8,311 nt of DNA from an uncultured Spartobacteria bacterium (lineage in GTDB: Bacteria; Verrucomicrobiota; Verrucomicrobiia; Chthoniobacterales; JAATET01): NCBI GenBank assembly GCA_937901895.1, contig CALGTD010000024.1:1-8311 (forward strand), in the 5' to 3' direction. Both the position numbers and the translations under genes were made by a program. A model generated the notes under the pieces. It had not been told where the DNA came from, made no database searches, and worked only from the letters and a program-made list of their open reading frames with translations. Below, in pieces: positions 1-6,960 of the stretch. The first letter of the stretch is position 1. Every line of letters begins with the position of its first letter.

Positions 1-1148
1 CGATTTTGAAGCAATGTTCCAATCATGTTCCGAAAGTGGTGTTTAACTTCAGCCTCATATCTGACAAAGATGTAAATGAGCTGCACGAGCTAGGGAAAGG
101 TCTTCTCGAACTCTATAACTCCAAGAGTTATCAGAAAACTGCCTTTGGTATAATAGACAAGATCAAGCCAGTTCTTAATGTAAAGATTCTCGATCAGCTC
201 GATGACATGCTTTTATCGAACATTACATCTTCGTCGCCTGCGTTTGAATTAGGCGCTCCAGAAATTGACACTCAGCCCATCGGCTATATGACCATTTCAG
301 GAAGCGGTAGCCGAACGCAGTTCCCTGACGTTTCCTTATCGACATTTTTGAACGAGGTTCCGCAGCTTCAAGCGACTGGCGATCTCCACGCCTATCGGCT
401 GGTGACGCACAGCATAGACGGAACGCACAAATTGAAAAACTGGACGCTCCATAAAGGGCTGGTGGGGTCGCTGGTTATCGACAACAAGCGATACGCGCTA
501 AATGAGGGCAAATGGTATCGCATAGATAAAGCCCTTGAGCAGTCCGCCAATTCCGCATTTAGCGCTGCATCCAAAGGGTTGGACACCGCCTGCCTGCCTT
601 GGCCGATCATCGTCGGGGGAAAGAATGGCAATTCCCCCGCCTACGAACGAGAGGAAGACTTCAACGCAAGGCTTTGCGGCACCGACGCAAGCAGATTCCT
701 GCTTTTTGACCAAAAGTTAGTGTCAATTCCATCTATACCCGGTCCGGGCGTCGAGATTTGCGATATTTTAGACATTAAAGAGAGACGTCTTATTCATATC
801 AAGAAGAGTGGACGGCGCTCTAGTATCATTAGTCACTTCCTAATGCAGGGAATGAACTCGGCAAAATTTCTGCGCACCTACGATACAGTTCGAGATGACT
901 TTTTTGCCAAAATCGAGGCACAGGTTCCCAAGGAGACTTATGCCTCGATTATTGCCGACTTTCCTCAAAAATGGACTGTCGAATACAAGTTTGGGGACTT
1001 TCCGAATGCCGCGGGTGATTACACAATCCCATTCTTTTCACGTGTGACGCTTGACGAGGTTAAAAGGGAGGTTGAGGCGTTGGGCTTCAAGGCCGTCGAG
1101 GTATCTTTCATCCGCCTGTCGCAACCTGCGAAAAAGGCGAAAAGCTAG
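1..1148 (+). CDS. DUF6119/TIGR04141-like protein, 5' end outside window
   Basis: The reading frame is open to the left edge. The first usable start is a TTG at 6 with no visible Shine-Dalgarno sequence, so I read this as the C-terminal ~380 residues of a longer gene; family members as I remember them are about 500-600 aa. Numbering from the TTG, family-like blocks are the segment around residues 137-172 (LKNWTLHKGLVGS, then YALNEGKWYRID) and a core at 250-293 with VEICDILD, RRLIHIKK and SxIISHFLMQGMNSAKFL. Function is unknown; the family is sporadically distributed and tends to sit in variable regions. The E/D-rich strand followed by IHIK is faintly like a PD-(D/E)XK nuclease core, but the usual Glu of ExK is His264, so this is speculation. 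It ends in TAG 139 bp before the methylase operon and was probably a separate transcript. Low third-position GC in the part sampled suggests acquired DNA. Confidence 0.75.
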   Translation, partial: ILKQCSNHVPKVVFNFSLISDKDVNELHELGKGLLELYNSKSYQKTAFGIIDKIKPVLNVKILDQLDDMLLSNITSSSPAFELGAPEIDTQPIGYMTISGSGSRTQFPDVSLSTFLNEVPQLQATGDLHAYRLVTHSIDGTHKLKNWTLHKGLVGSLVIDNKRYALNEGKWYRIDKALEQSANSAFSAASKGLDTACLPWPIIVGGKNGNSPAYEREEDFNARLCGTDASRFLLFDQKLVSIPSIPGPGVEICDILDIKERRLIHIKKSGRRSSIISHFLMQGMNSAKFLRTYDTVRDDFFAKIEAQVPKETYASIIADFPQKWTVEYKFGDFPNAAGDYTIPFFSRVTLDEVKREVEALGFKAVEVSFIRLSQPAKKAKS

Positions 1149-1187
1149 TCAGCGCCTTCGTTCGGGGGCAACACTATCATCAGTCTT

Positions 1188-1210
1188 GCCATCCCCGCTA
1201 TGGCGCGGGG
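1188..1210. repeat. Overlapping, mutually exclusive inverted repeats (possible weak terminator)
   Basis: CCCCGC at 1193-1198 pairs with GCGGGG at 1205-1210 around a 6-nt loop. The overlapping GCCAT at 1188-1192 pairs with ATGGC at 1200-1204. The two hairpins cannot form together. There is no T-run after the GC-rich stem, so it is not a textbook intrinsic terminator. It lies 45-60 bp after the DUF6119-like stop codon and could still end or slow that transcript. A second small inverted repeat, GAATC-gcga-GATTC, lies at 1223-1236 between this hairpin and the putative promoter. Confidence 0.35.
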
Positions 1211-1249
1211 CGGGCTGTGAATGAATCGCGAGATTCGAGCAGCAACCGA

Positions 1250-1278
1250 TTGAGAACATTCATCGAACGGGGTATCGT
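1250..1278 (+). promoter_or_regulatory. Putative sigma70 promoter of the methylase-nuclease operon
   Basis: TTGAGA at 1250-1255 (5 of 6 match to TTGACA) is separated by exactly 17 bp from TATCGT at 1273-1278 (4 of 6 match to TATAAT). Transcription would begin at about 1285, only some three bases before the ATG at 1288. No Shine-Dalgarno sequence precedes that ATG, so the two observations agree with a leaderless or nearly leaderless mRNA. Matches of this quality occur by chance, so the call is provisional. Confidence 0.4.
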
Positions 1279-1287
1279 TTTCGTGCT

Positions 1288-1941
1288 ATGAATCTAATTA
1301 AATCAAAGAAGCGCGTTGCCGATCACGGGGAAGTGTTCACCCCCCCGTGGCTCGTGGAGAAAATGCTCGATCTCGTTCAGGGCGAGACGGAGCGGATTGA
1401 TGCGCGCTTTTTGGAGCCCGCGTGCGGCAGCGGGAATTTCCTCGTGCCGATATTGCAGCGCAAGCTCGCCGCCGTGGAGGTCAAATTCGGCAAGTCCGAT
1501 TTCGAGAAGCGGCACTATGCTCTTGCTGGCCTAATGTGTTGCTATGGCATTGAGCTACTGGACGACAACATAGCCGAATGCCGCGCCAATATGTTGGAGG
1601 TCTTTGCGGATTATCTTGGCTTGAACGAGGCAAATGACCTTTATCGCGCAGCCTCATTTGTTCTGTCTCTCAATCTCATTCACGGTGACGCGATGACAAT
1701 GCGCGACACTGATGGCTCGCCTATTGCCGTGGTCGAATGGGGTTACTTAGGCAAAGGCAAATTCCAGCGCCGTGATTTCCGACTGGACGTTCTTACTGGC
1801 ATGGCGAGCTTTAGTGCGGAAGGTTCATTATTTGCTAGCCTTGGGAAGCACGAGATTTTTACACCCACCCGTGTCTATTCACCAGTGACGGTGAATGAAT
1901 TGGCGCAATTCGCCAACGGTGAGACTGGGGAGGCGGCATGA
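1288..1941 (+). CDS. N6-adenine methylase-like protein with SAM motif but no NPPY
   Basis: A 217-aa protein resembling the SAM-binding half of Eco57I/N6-adenine DNA methyltransferases. HGEVFTPP at residues 13-20 is followed by MLD, and motif I is FLEPACGSGNFL at 41-52. A motif II-like GIELLDDNI lies at 87-95 and HGDA at 132-135. The catalytic (N/D)PPY motif is absent; in its place is EWGYLGKGKFQRRDF (150-164), which I recall as conserved in short proteins annotated as restriction subunit M. It probably binds SAM and works with the next protein, which does carry NPPY. ATG1288 is the only plausible start: an in-frame stop lies at 1222, there is no other ATG, GTG or TTG between, and the next in-frame GTG falls inside EVFTPP. 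Its stop overlaps the next start as ATGA, indicating translational coupling. The SAM fold is certain to my eye; the partner role is inference. Confidence 0.88.
   Translation: MNLIKSKKRVADHGEVFTPPWLVEKMLDLVQGETERIDARFLEPACGSGNFLVPILQRKLAAVEVKFGKSDFEKRHYALAGLMCCYGIELLDDNIAECRANMLEVFADYLGLNEANDLYRAASFVLSLNLIHGDAMTMRDTDGSPIAVVEWGYLGKGKFQRRDFRLDVLTGMASFSAEGSLFASLGKHEIFTPTRVYSPVTVNELAQFANGETGEAA
1927..1933 (+). promoter_or_regulatory. Strong ribosome binding site of the NPPY methylase gene
   Basis: GGGGAGG lies four bases before the ATG at 1938, inside the end of the upstream coding region. It fixes the start of the 526-aa protein and indicates that translation does not depend solely on termination-reinitiation at the ATGA overlap. 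Confidence 0.75.
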
Positions 1942-3518
1942 TCGACCAAGCGGGATTTTCGTTGCGGGGTCGGAACCCCGATGTTTTGACCTGCATTGCA
2001 AATCTTTCCAACGATGAGGTTTTTACACCGCCAGAGTTCGCAAACAGAATGCTGGATACGTTGGCTGAGACTTGGGCTGCTCGGCACGAAGGTGCAATCA
2101 TCTGGGCAGACCCATCGGCAAAATTCCTTGATCCCTTCACGAAGTCAGGAGTGTTCCTTCGCGAGATCACAAAGCGATTGATCGCGGGTTTGGCTGATGA
2201 AATTCCAGACCTACAAGAGAGGGTTGACCACATCCTGACAAATCAGGTCTTTGGTATTGGCATTACCAGACTCACAAGCCTGCTGGCTCGACGCAGCCTT
2301 TATTGCTCGAAACATGCAAACGGAGAACATTCCGTAGCGCAAAATCTTGAGAGCGATGAAGGAAATATTTGGTTTGAGCGCACGGAGCATAGTTGGGAAA
2401 ATGCCAAATGTTCGTTTTGCGGCGCGCCTCGTGCGCTTTTTGATCGAGAAGATCAGCTTGAGAATTATGCCTATGCATTCATACATACCAACCAAATAAA
2501 AGCTCGAATTGGCGAGCTGTTCGGAGCAGATATGCAGTTTGACGTCATCATTGGAAATCCACCGTATCAAATGACTGGTGGTGCGGGTGGAACTAGTGAC
2601 TCTTCGATTTATCATCTGTTCGTGCAGCAGGCTTTCAATCTGGAGCCACGCTTTGTCAGTATGGTTGTGCCATCGCGCTGGATGGCAGGTGGGCGCGGCT
2701 TGGATGAGTTTCGAGCCGAGATGCTGAACAGCGGTCATATCCGCAGTTTGACTGACTTCCCAGACTCTAGCACTGCCTTTCCCGGCGTTCAGATCAAGGG
2801 TGGAATTTGCTATTTCCTGTGGGACCGCGATCACGAAGGTAGTTGCGAAGTTACGCGAATTGCGGAGGGTGTCGAGTATATCCAAAAAGGTAGAATGCTT
2901 GGCGAATTTGACGTTTTCATCCGTGACGAACGCGCTCTTGGTATTTTGCGCAAAGTGATTGCGAAAAACGAGCCGTCTATTCTCGATCTGATCTCTGGTG
3001 ACACCCCTTTTGGTATTGCTACGAACTTCCGAGATTGGGATGAAAAGCCGCGTGCAGGCAGAATCCCTCTGCACTTGATAAACAAGAGCAAGCGATCTGT
3101 AGGGTATATGGACCGCGCAGTTGTTCGGAAGAATGTCGCTGCCTTAGACGTTTGGAAGGTCTTGGTTCCCAAAGCCTATGGTGCTGGAGAGTCATTTCCT
3201 CACCAAATCTTAGGCAAAGAGATTGTTGCTCCGCCTCCATCGGCCTGCACACAAACTTATCTTGTGGTTTCACCCTTCGCCTCCGAACGGGAGGCTCAAA
3301 GTTTCGCCAGCTACTATCGCACTCGACTTTTCCGTTTCCTTGTGTCGCTTCGCAAGATCACGCAGGACGCATTGCGCTCAACCTACTCGTGGGTTCCCGC
3401 ACAATCATGGGATACGACTTGGACAGACGAATTGCTCTACGACAAATACGGTGTCACTGACGAAGAAATTGCATTCATCGACAGCATGATTCGTCCGATG
3501 GCGGGTGGCAATGATTAA
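1938..3518 (+). CDS. Eco57I-type adenine-specific DNA methylase-like protein (NPPY, degenerate motif I)
   Basis: A 526-aa protein with the Eco57I/N6-adenine methylase layout. EVFTPP (27-32) plus MLD (38-40) repeats the start of the upstream protein. The motif I position reads FLDPFTKSGVFLRE (63-76), where the usual DPxCGSG has lost the CG pair. The catalytic motif IV is intact, DVIIGNPPYQ, with N207-P-P-Y210. Between them C123-x2-H126 and C158-x2-C161 look like a zinc site. After NPPY come the SxxMVVPSRWMAGG segment and a long C-terminal half (about 330-526) likely to recognise the target. It probably methylates adenine to protect self DNA together with the 217-aa SAM-motif protein. It overlaps its upstream neighbour by 4 bp and the helicase gene by 8-14 bp. 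Third-position GC is low: 14 of 40 codons in two samples, against 36 of 40 in the helicase gene. Family assignment is firm; whether it is active alone is doubtful. Confidence 0.9.
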   Translation: MIDQAGFSLRGRNPDVLTCIANLSNDEVFTPPEFANRMLDTLAETWAARHEGAIIWADPSAKFLDPFTKSGVFLREITKRLIAGLADEIPDLQERVDHILTNQVFGIGITRLTSLLARRSLYCSKHANGEHSVAQNLESDEGNIWFERTEHSWENAKCSFCGAPRALFDREDQLENYAYAFIHTNQIKARIGELFGADMQFDVIIGNPPYQMTGGAGGTSDSSIYHLFVQQAFNLEPRFVSMVVPSRWMAGGRGLDEFRAEMLNSGHIRSLTDFPDSSTAFPGVQIKGGICYFLWDRDHEGSCEVTRIAEGVEYIQKGRMLGEFDVFIRDERALGILRKVIAKNEPSILDLISGDTPFGIATNFRDWDEKPRAGRIPLHLINKSKRSVGYMDRAVVRKNVAALDVWKVLVPKAYGAGESFPHQILGKEIVAPPPSACTQTYLVVSPFASEREAQSFASYYRTRLFRFLVSLRKITQDALRSTYSWVPAQSWDTTWTDELLYDKYGVTDEEIAFIDSMIRPMAGGND

Positions 3519-6057
3519 GCCTACCATCGAGCAAATTCTCACCCCAAAACCCGAAGCTCGCCCGCGCATATACGCTTACGCGATTGCGGACGATGCTCAC
3601 GCAGGGATGCTCAAGGTTGGACAGACTACCCGCGACGTAAAGCAGCGCATTGCCGAGCAGCTTAAAACCGCTGCAATCACCAACTACACCATTGAGTTGG
3701 ACGAATGCGCAGAACGTGATGATGGGGGCATCATCACCGATCATGCTGTGCGTGATGCGCTCAAGCGCAAAGGCTTTGCCAATCCCCAGCTCGAATGGAT
3801 GGAATGCTCCGTCGCGGACGTGAAAACCGTCCTTGCAGAGCTTCGCACCGGGCAGATTTACACAGGCACGCACCACGAGGATTTCCCGCCGCGTGACGAA
3901 CAGGCGCGTGCCGTTCAGCAGACCTACGACTACTATCAATCCCGCTGGCAGGAAGACGATAAGGCCGTCCCGCGCTTCCTGTGGAATGCGAAAATGCGTT
4001 TCGGCAAGACCTTCACCAGCTACCAGCTTGCCAAGAAGCTGGACGCAAAGCGGGTTTTGGTCCTGACCTTCAAGCCCGCTGTTGAAGATGCATGGCAGAC
4101 CGACCTTGAAAACCACGTCGATTTCGACGGTTGGCGATACCTGTCTCGGAATGCCGGGGGCGATCCTCGCGACGTTTCTGCTGATACGCCTCTGGTCTAT
4201 TTTGGCTCGTTCCAAGACCTTCTAGGCCGCGACAAGGCAGGCAATATCAAGCCGCGCAATGAGTGGATTCACACGATCAACTGGGATTTGGTCGTGTTTG
4301 ACGAATACCATTTCGGCGCATGGCGCGACACGGCGAAGGAGCTTTTCGAGGGCGAAGATGCGGCAGTCGCCAAGAAGGAAGAAAGCCTCGAATATGCGTC
4401 TGACCTTGAGAATGTGAACGAGGATTTGGGGGTTCTTTCGGAAAGCGAAACCGAGTTTCTCCCGATCACGACGCGAGCCTATCTCTACCTTTCCGGCACG
4501 CCCTTCAAAGCACTCGCCACGGGCGAGTTCATTGAGGAGCAGATTTTCAACTGGACCTACACCGACGAGCAGAAGGCGAAAGCCGAGTTCGCCGCAAAGC
4601 ACCCGAACAAGCGCAACCCCTATGGCGCGCTTCCGCAAATGCGTTTGCTTACCTACCAGATGCCCGATGAGCTTCTGGCAATCGCCAGCGCGGGGGAGTT
4701 TGACGAGTTTGATCTCAACGCATTTTTCGCGGCGACTGGCACCGAAGATACGGCAGAGTTCAAGCACAAGACCGATGTGCAAAAGTGGCTGGACATTATT
4801 CGGGGCGGATATGCCCCGCAGGCCGTTGAAAGTCTGAAAACCGGGACACGCCCGCCTTTCCCCTATTCCGATGTGCGGCTGCTACCCTATCTCCAACATT
4901 CGTTCTGGTTCTTGCCGAATGTCGCGGCCTGCCATGCGATGGCGAATCTGCTTGCCGAAAAGCACAACGTCTTTTGGCACGACTACAAGGTGATCGTCTC
5001 GGCAGGTGCGACAGCGGGCATCGGCTTGGAAGCCTTGCCGCCCGTTCGTAAAGCGGTTGGCAGCGGGTTCGACACCAAGACCATCACTTTATCGTGCGGC
5101 AAGCTGACCACTGGCGTTACGGTCGCACAGTGGTCGTCCATCCTTATGCTGCGCAACCTGAAATCCCCTGAGACATACTTTCAGGCGGCGTTCCGCGTGC
5201 AATCGCCTTGGTCGATCAAAAATCCGAACGGCGACAATCCCAACGAGGAGGAAATCCTCAAGCCCGTTTGTTTCGTGTTCGACTTTGCGCCGACGCGGGC
5301 GCTTCGCCAGCTATCGGAATATGGGATTGGCCTCTCCCCCGGCGAGCCGAACCCCGAAAATGCGGTGCGCGAGCTAGTCTCGTTCCTACCCGTTCTCGCC
5401 TATGACGGCGCGAACATGACGCAGATCGACGCGGGCGGCATTCTCGACATTGCTATGGCGGGAACGTCCGCCACGCTGCTCGCCCGCAAGTGGGAGTCCG
5501 CGTTGCTCGTGAACGTGGACAACGACACATTGCGCCGCGTTCTCGACAATGAAGAAGCGATGGCAGCAGTTGAGCGCATCGAAGGCTGGCGCGCACTTGG
5601 TGACAACATCATTGAAACCATCATCAACAAGAGCGAGGCGGTCAAAGACCTCAAGAACAAGGCCAAGGAGAAAGGCGGCGAGCTGACAGCGAAAGAGAAG
5701 AAGGAGCTGACCGACGAGGAGAAGGAATACAAATCCAAGCGTAAGCTCGTTCAGGAAAAGCTGATAAAATTCGCCACCCGCATTCCGGCCTTCATGTATC
5801 TGACCGATTTTCGCGAGAACACCTTGCAGGACGTTATCACGAAATTGGAGCCTGACCTGTTCCACGCGGTGACAGGCCTAACCGTTGCGGATTTCCACCT
5901 TCTCGTGCGCCTCAAGGTTTTCAACACCGAACGGATGAACGAGGCCGTATTCGCTTTCCGCCGCTACGAGGACGCATCGCTGCGATACACTGGCATCGAA
6001 AGCCATGATGGCCTGACCCATTACGGCCTCTACGATACGGTCGTGGCGAAAGAGTGA
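3505..6057 (+). CDS. GIY-YIG nuclease / SF2 helicase fusion, putative restriction subunit
   Basis: An ~850-aa restriction-like protein. Residues ~20-105 form a GIY-YIG domain of the T5orf172/MUG113 kind: IYAY (22-25), LKVGQT (36-41), R48, then TDH (78-80) and EWMEC (97-101). The next ~450 residues are an SF2 helicase: Walker A variant AKMRFGKT (162-169), motif Ia VLVLTFKPA, motif II DEYH (266-269), motif III SGTP (330-333), motif V LTTGVTVAQW (534-543), and motif VI with YFQAAFRVQSPW (558-569). A Lys/Glu-rich, probably coiled segment spans ~708-755, with a further C-terminal domain after it. By analogy with type I and III restriction enzymes, it should move along DNA by ATP hydrolysis and cut through the GIY-YIG domain. 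The start is GTG3505 or ATG3511 (MIKPTIEQIL); I favour ATG3511 from the sequence of relatives I recall. Both overlap the methylase stop. The acidic metal ligand usual in GIY-YIG nucleases is not obvious; D79 or E97 may serve. Confidence 0.9.
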   Translation: MAMIKPTIEQILTPKPEARPRIYAYAIADDAHAGMLKVGQTTRDVKQRIAEQLKTAAITNYTIELDECAERDDGGIITDHAVRDALKRKGFANPQLEWMECSVADVKTVLAELRTGQIYTGTHHEDFPPRDEQARAVQQTYDYYQSRWQEDDKAVPRFLWNAKMRFGKTFTSYQLAKKLDAKRVLVLTFKPAVEDAWQTDLENHVDFDGWRYLSRNAGGDPRDVSADTPLVYFGSFQDLLGRDKAGNIKPRNEWIHTINWDLVVFDEYHFGAWRDTAKELFEGEDAAVAKKEESLEYASDLENVNEDLGVLSESETEFLPITTRAYLYLSGTPFKALATGEFIEEQIFNWTYTDEQKAKAEFAAKHPNKRNPYGALPQMRLLTYQMPDELLAIASAGEFDEFDLNAFFAATGTEDTAEFKHKTDVQKWLDIIRGGYAPQAVESLKTGTRPPFPYSDVRLLPYLQHSFWFLPNVAACHAMANLLAEKHNVFWHDYKVIVSAGATAGIGLEALPPVRKAVGSGFDTKTITLSCGKLTTGVTVAQWSSILMLRNLKSPETYFQAAFRVQSPWSIKNPNGDNPNEEEILKPVCFVFDFAPTRALRQLSEYGIGLSPGEPNPENAVRELVSFLPVLAYDGANMTQIDAGGILDIAMAGTSATLLARKWESALLVNVDNDTLRRVLDNEEAMAAVERIEGWRALGDNIIETIINKSEAVKDLKNKAKEKGGELTAKEKKELTDEEKEYKSKRKLVQEKLIKFATRIPAFMYLTDFRENTLQDVITKLEPDLFHAVTGLTVADFHLLVRLKVFNTERMNEAVFAFRRYEDASLRYTGIESHDGLTHYGLYDTVVAKE

Positions 6058-6087
6058 GTGATATGAGAACGCATAGAAAAAAGATCA

Positions 6088-6726
6088 GTGCAGGGGGTGC
6101 GTTTGGAAATCATCGACTTTGATAAGGCTGCGATATTCCTCGTTTTAGCCGTTCCGGGAATCATCATCCTCTATGTTCGCAGCCAGTTCTTGACTGGACG
6201 ATTCCTTTCCATCGCTGATGGCTTGCTGACTTATGTAACAGTGTCGCTCGTTTACTACGCCCTAGCGTTTCCAATTTTGGGATGGCTTGATACCGTCCAG
6301 CCCCTCAAATTGCCTACAGGTTTTGGTTGGGTGGGACTGGTATTATTAGGGCCAGCCCTCGTCGGCATCTTGCTTGGCTTAAGCGCAAGCAAAGGATGGG
6401 TTCAGGACCTTCTCCGTCGCATTGGCATTACTACGGTTCATCCGATAAACTCTGCATGGGATTGGCGGTTCGCTTGTGGTCCAACTTGCTGGACCCTGAT
6501 CGTTCTTAAAGATGGAACAAAATGGGCCGGATATCTCGGCCCCAAGTCGTTTATTTCATCTGACCCAGCCGAGCGCGACATATACATTCAGCAGGTTTAC
6601 GAGATCGACGACGAAAACAACTGGAAAGCTCGCAACAGTAGCGTCCTCATTACTCATGGCGAGATTCAGTCGCTTGAGTTTTGGCCTGACGCTACGACAA
6701 CCAAACAAGAGGAAACTGAGAAATGA
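6088..6726 (+). CDS. DUF6338 family membrane protein
   Basis: A ~212-aa protein resembling DUF6338: an N-terminal hydrophobic segment with the VPGIIILYVRSQFLTGR signature (about 23-39), further helices at ~42-67 and ~81-104, then a soluble C-terminal domain with AWDWRF, a VLKDGTKWAGYLGPKS strand pair, SSDPAERDIYI and a final LEFW. The soluble part looks like a small beta-barrel (SH3/Sm-like) facing the cytoplasm. The function of the family is unknown. The start is uncertain: GTG6088, GTG6097 and TTG6103 are all in frame. AGGGGG at 6092-6097 sits about five bases before TTG6103, which would give the protein start EIIDFDKAAIF and is attractive. Only ~30-45 bp separate it from the helicase gene, so cotranscription is likely. 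Its stop overlaps the next start as ATGA. Confidence 0.75.
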   Translation: MQGVRLEIIDFDKAAIFLVLAVPGIIILYVRSQFLTGRFLSIADGLLTYVTVSLVYYALAFPILGWLDTVQPLKLPTGFGWVGLVLLGPALVGILLGLSASKGWVQDLLRRIGITTVHPINSAWDWRFACGPTCWTLIVLKDGTKWAGYLGPKSFISSDPAERDIYIQQVYEIDDENNWKARNSSVLITHGEIQSLEFWPDATTTKQEETEK

Positions 6727-6926
6727 GTGATAAAAAGCCTACCCCACCGCCTTCGCGGCCTAAACCTGTTCCATTGAACGAGGGATATCGTCCGACCCCT
6801 GAAACGAGGGGGTACAAACCCGTCACGAGCGTCGAAGGCGGATATCAGCCAACTAGTCAGCAAGGCCCGAAGGGACCACCACCCAATCAGGGGTCTGGCG
6901 GTCAAGGTGGAGGCGACAAAAAGTGA
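6723..6926 (+). CDS. Small Pro/Gly-rich protein with GYxP repeats, coupled to the DUF6338 gene
   Basis: A 67-aa, probably unstructured protein. Residues 1-17 are Lys/Pro-rich; then come three repeats GYRP (21-24), GYKP (30-33) and GYQP (40-43), each followed by a small residue pair such as TP, VT or TS. A Gly/Gln/Pro tail ends in DKK. There is no signal peptide or hydrophobic segment. The ATG overlaps the stop of the DUF6338 gene (ATGA), and AGGA at 6710-6713 is a suitable ribosome site, so the two products are probably made together and may interact. I recall similar short GY-P-rich peptides beside DUF6338 genes, but know of no function. The regular spacing of the repeats (9-10 residues) and the exact overlap argue that it is a real gene despite its low complexity. 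Confidence 0.7.
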   Translation: MSDKKPTPPPSRPKPVPLNEGYRPTPETRGYKPVTSVEGGYQPTSQQGPKGPPPNQGSGGQGGGDKK

Positions 6927-6960
6927 CTGACTTCAAAAACGGCGTTCAGAAGACTTTTGC

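Noticed and set aside
2211..3074. 287-aa open frame on the minus strand
   Set aside because: It lies wholly opposite the NPPY methylase gene, shows no recognisable domain and has a composition typical of an antisense shadow.
3475..4215. 246-aa open frame on the minus strand
   Set aside because: It is antisense to the GIY-YIG/helicase gene, whose motifs are clear in the + frame; the high third-position GC of that gene naturally keeps antisense frames open.
6063..6122. 19-codon frame starting at ATG6063 between the helicase and DUF6338 genes
   Set aside because: Too short, no family resemblance and no clear ribosome site; it could be a leader peptide but nothing supports that beyond its position.
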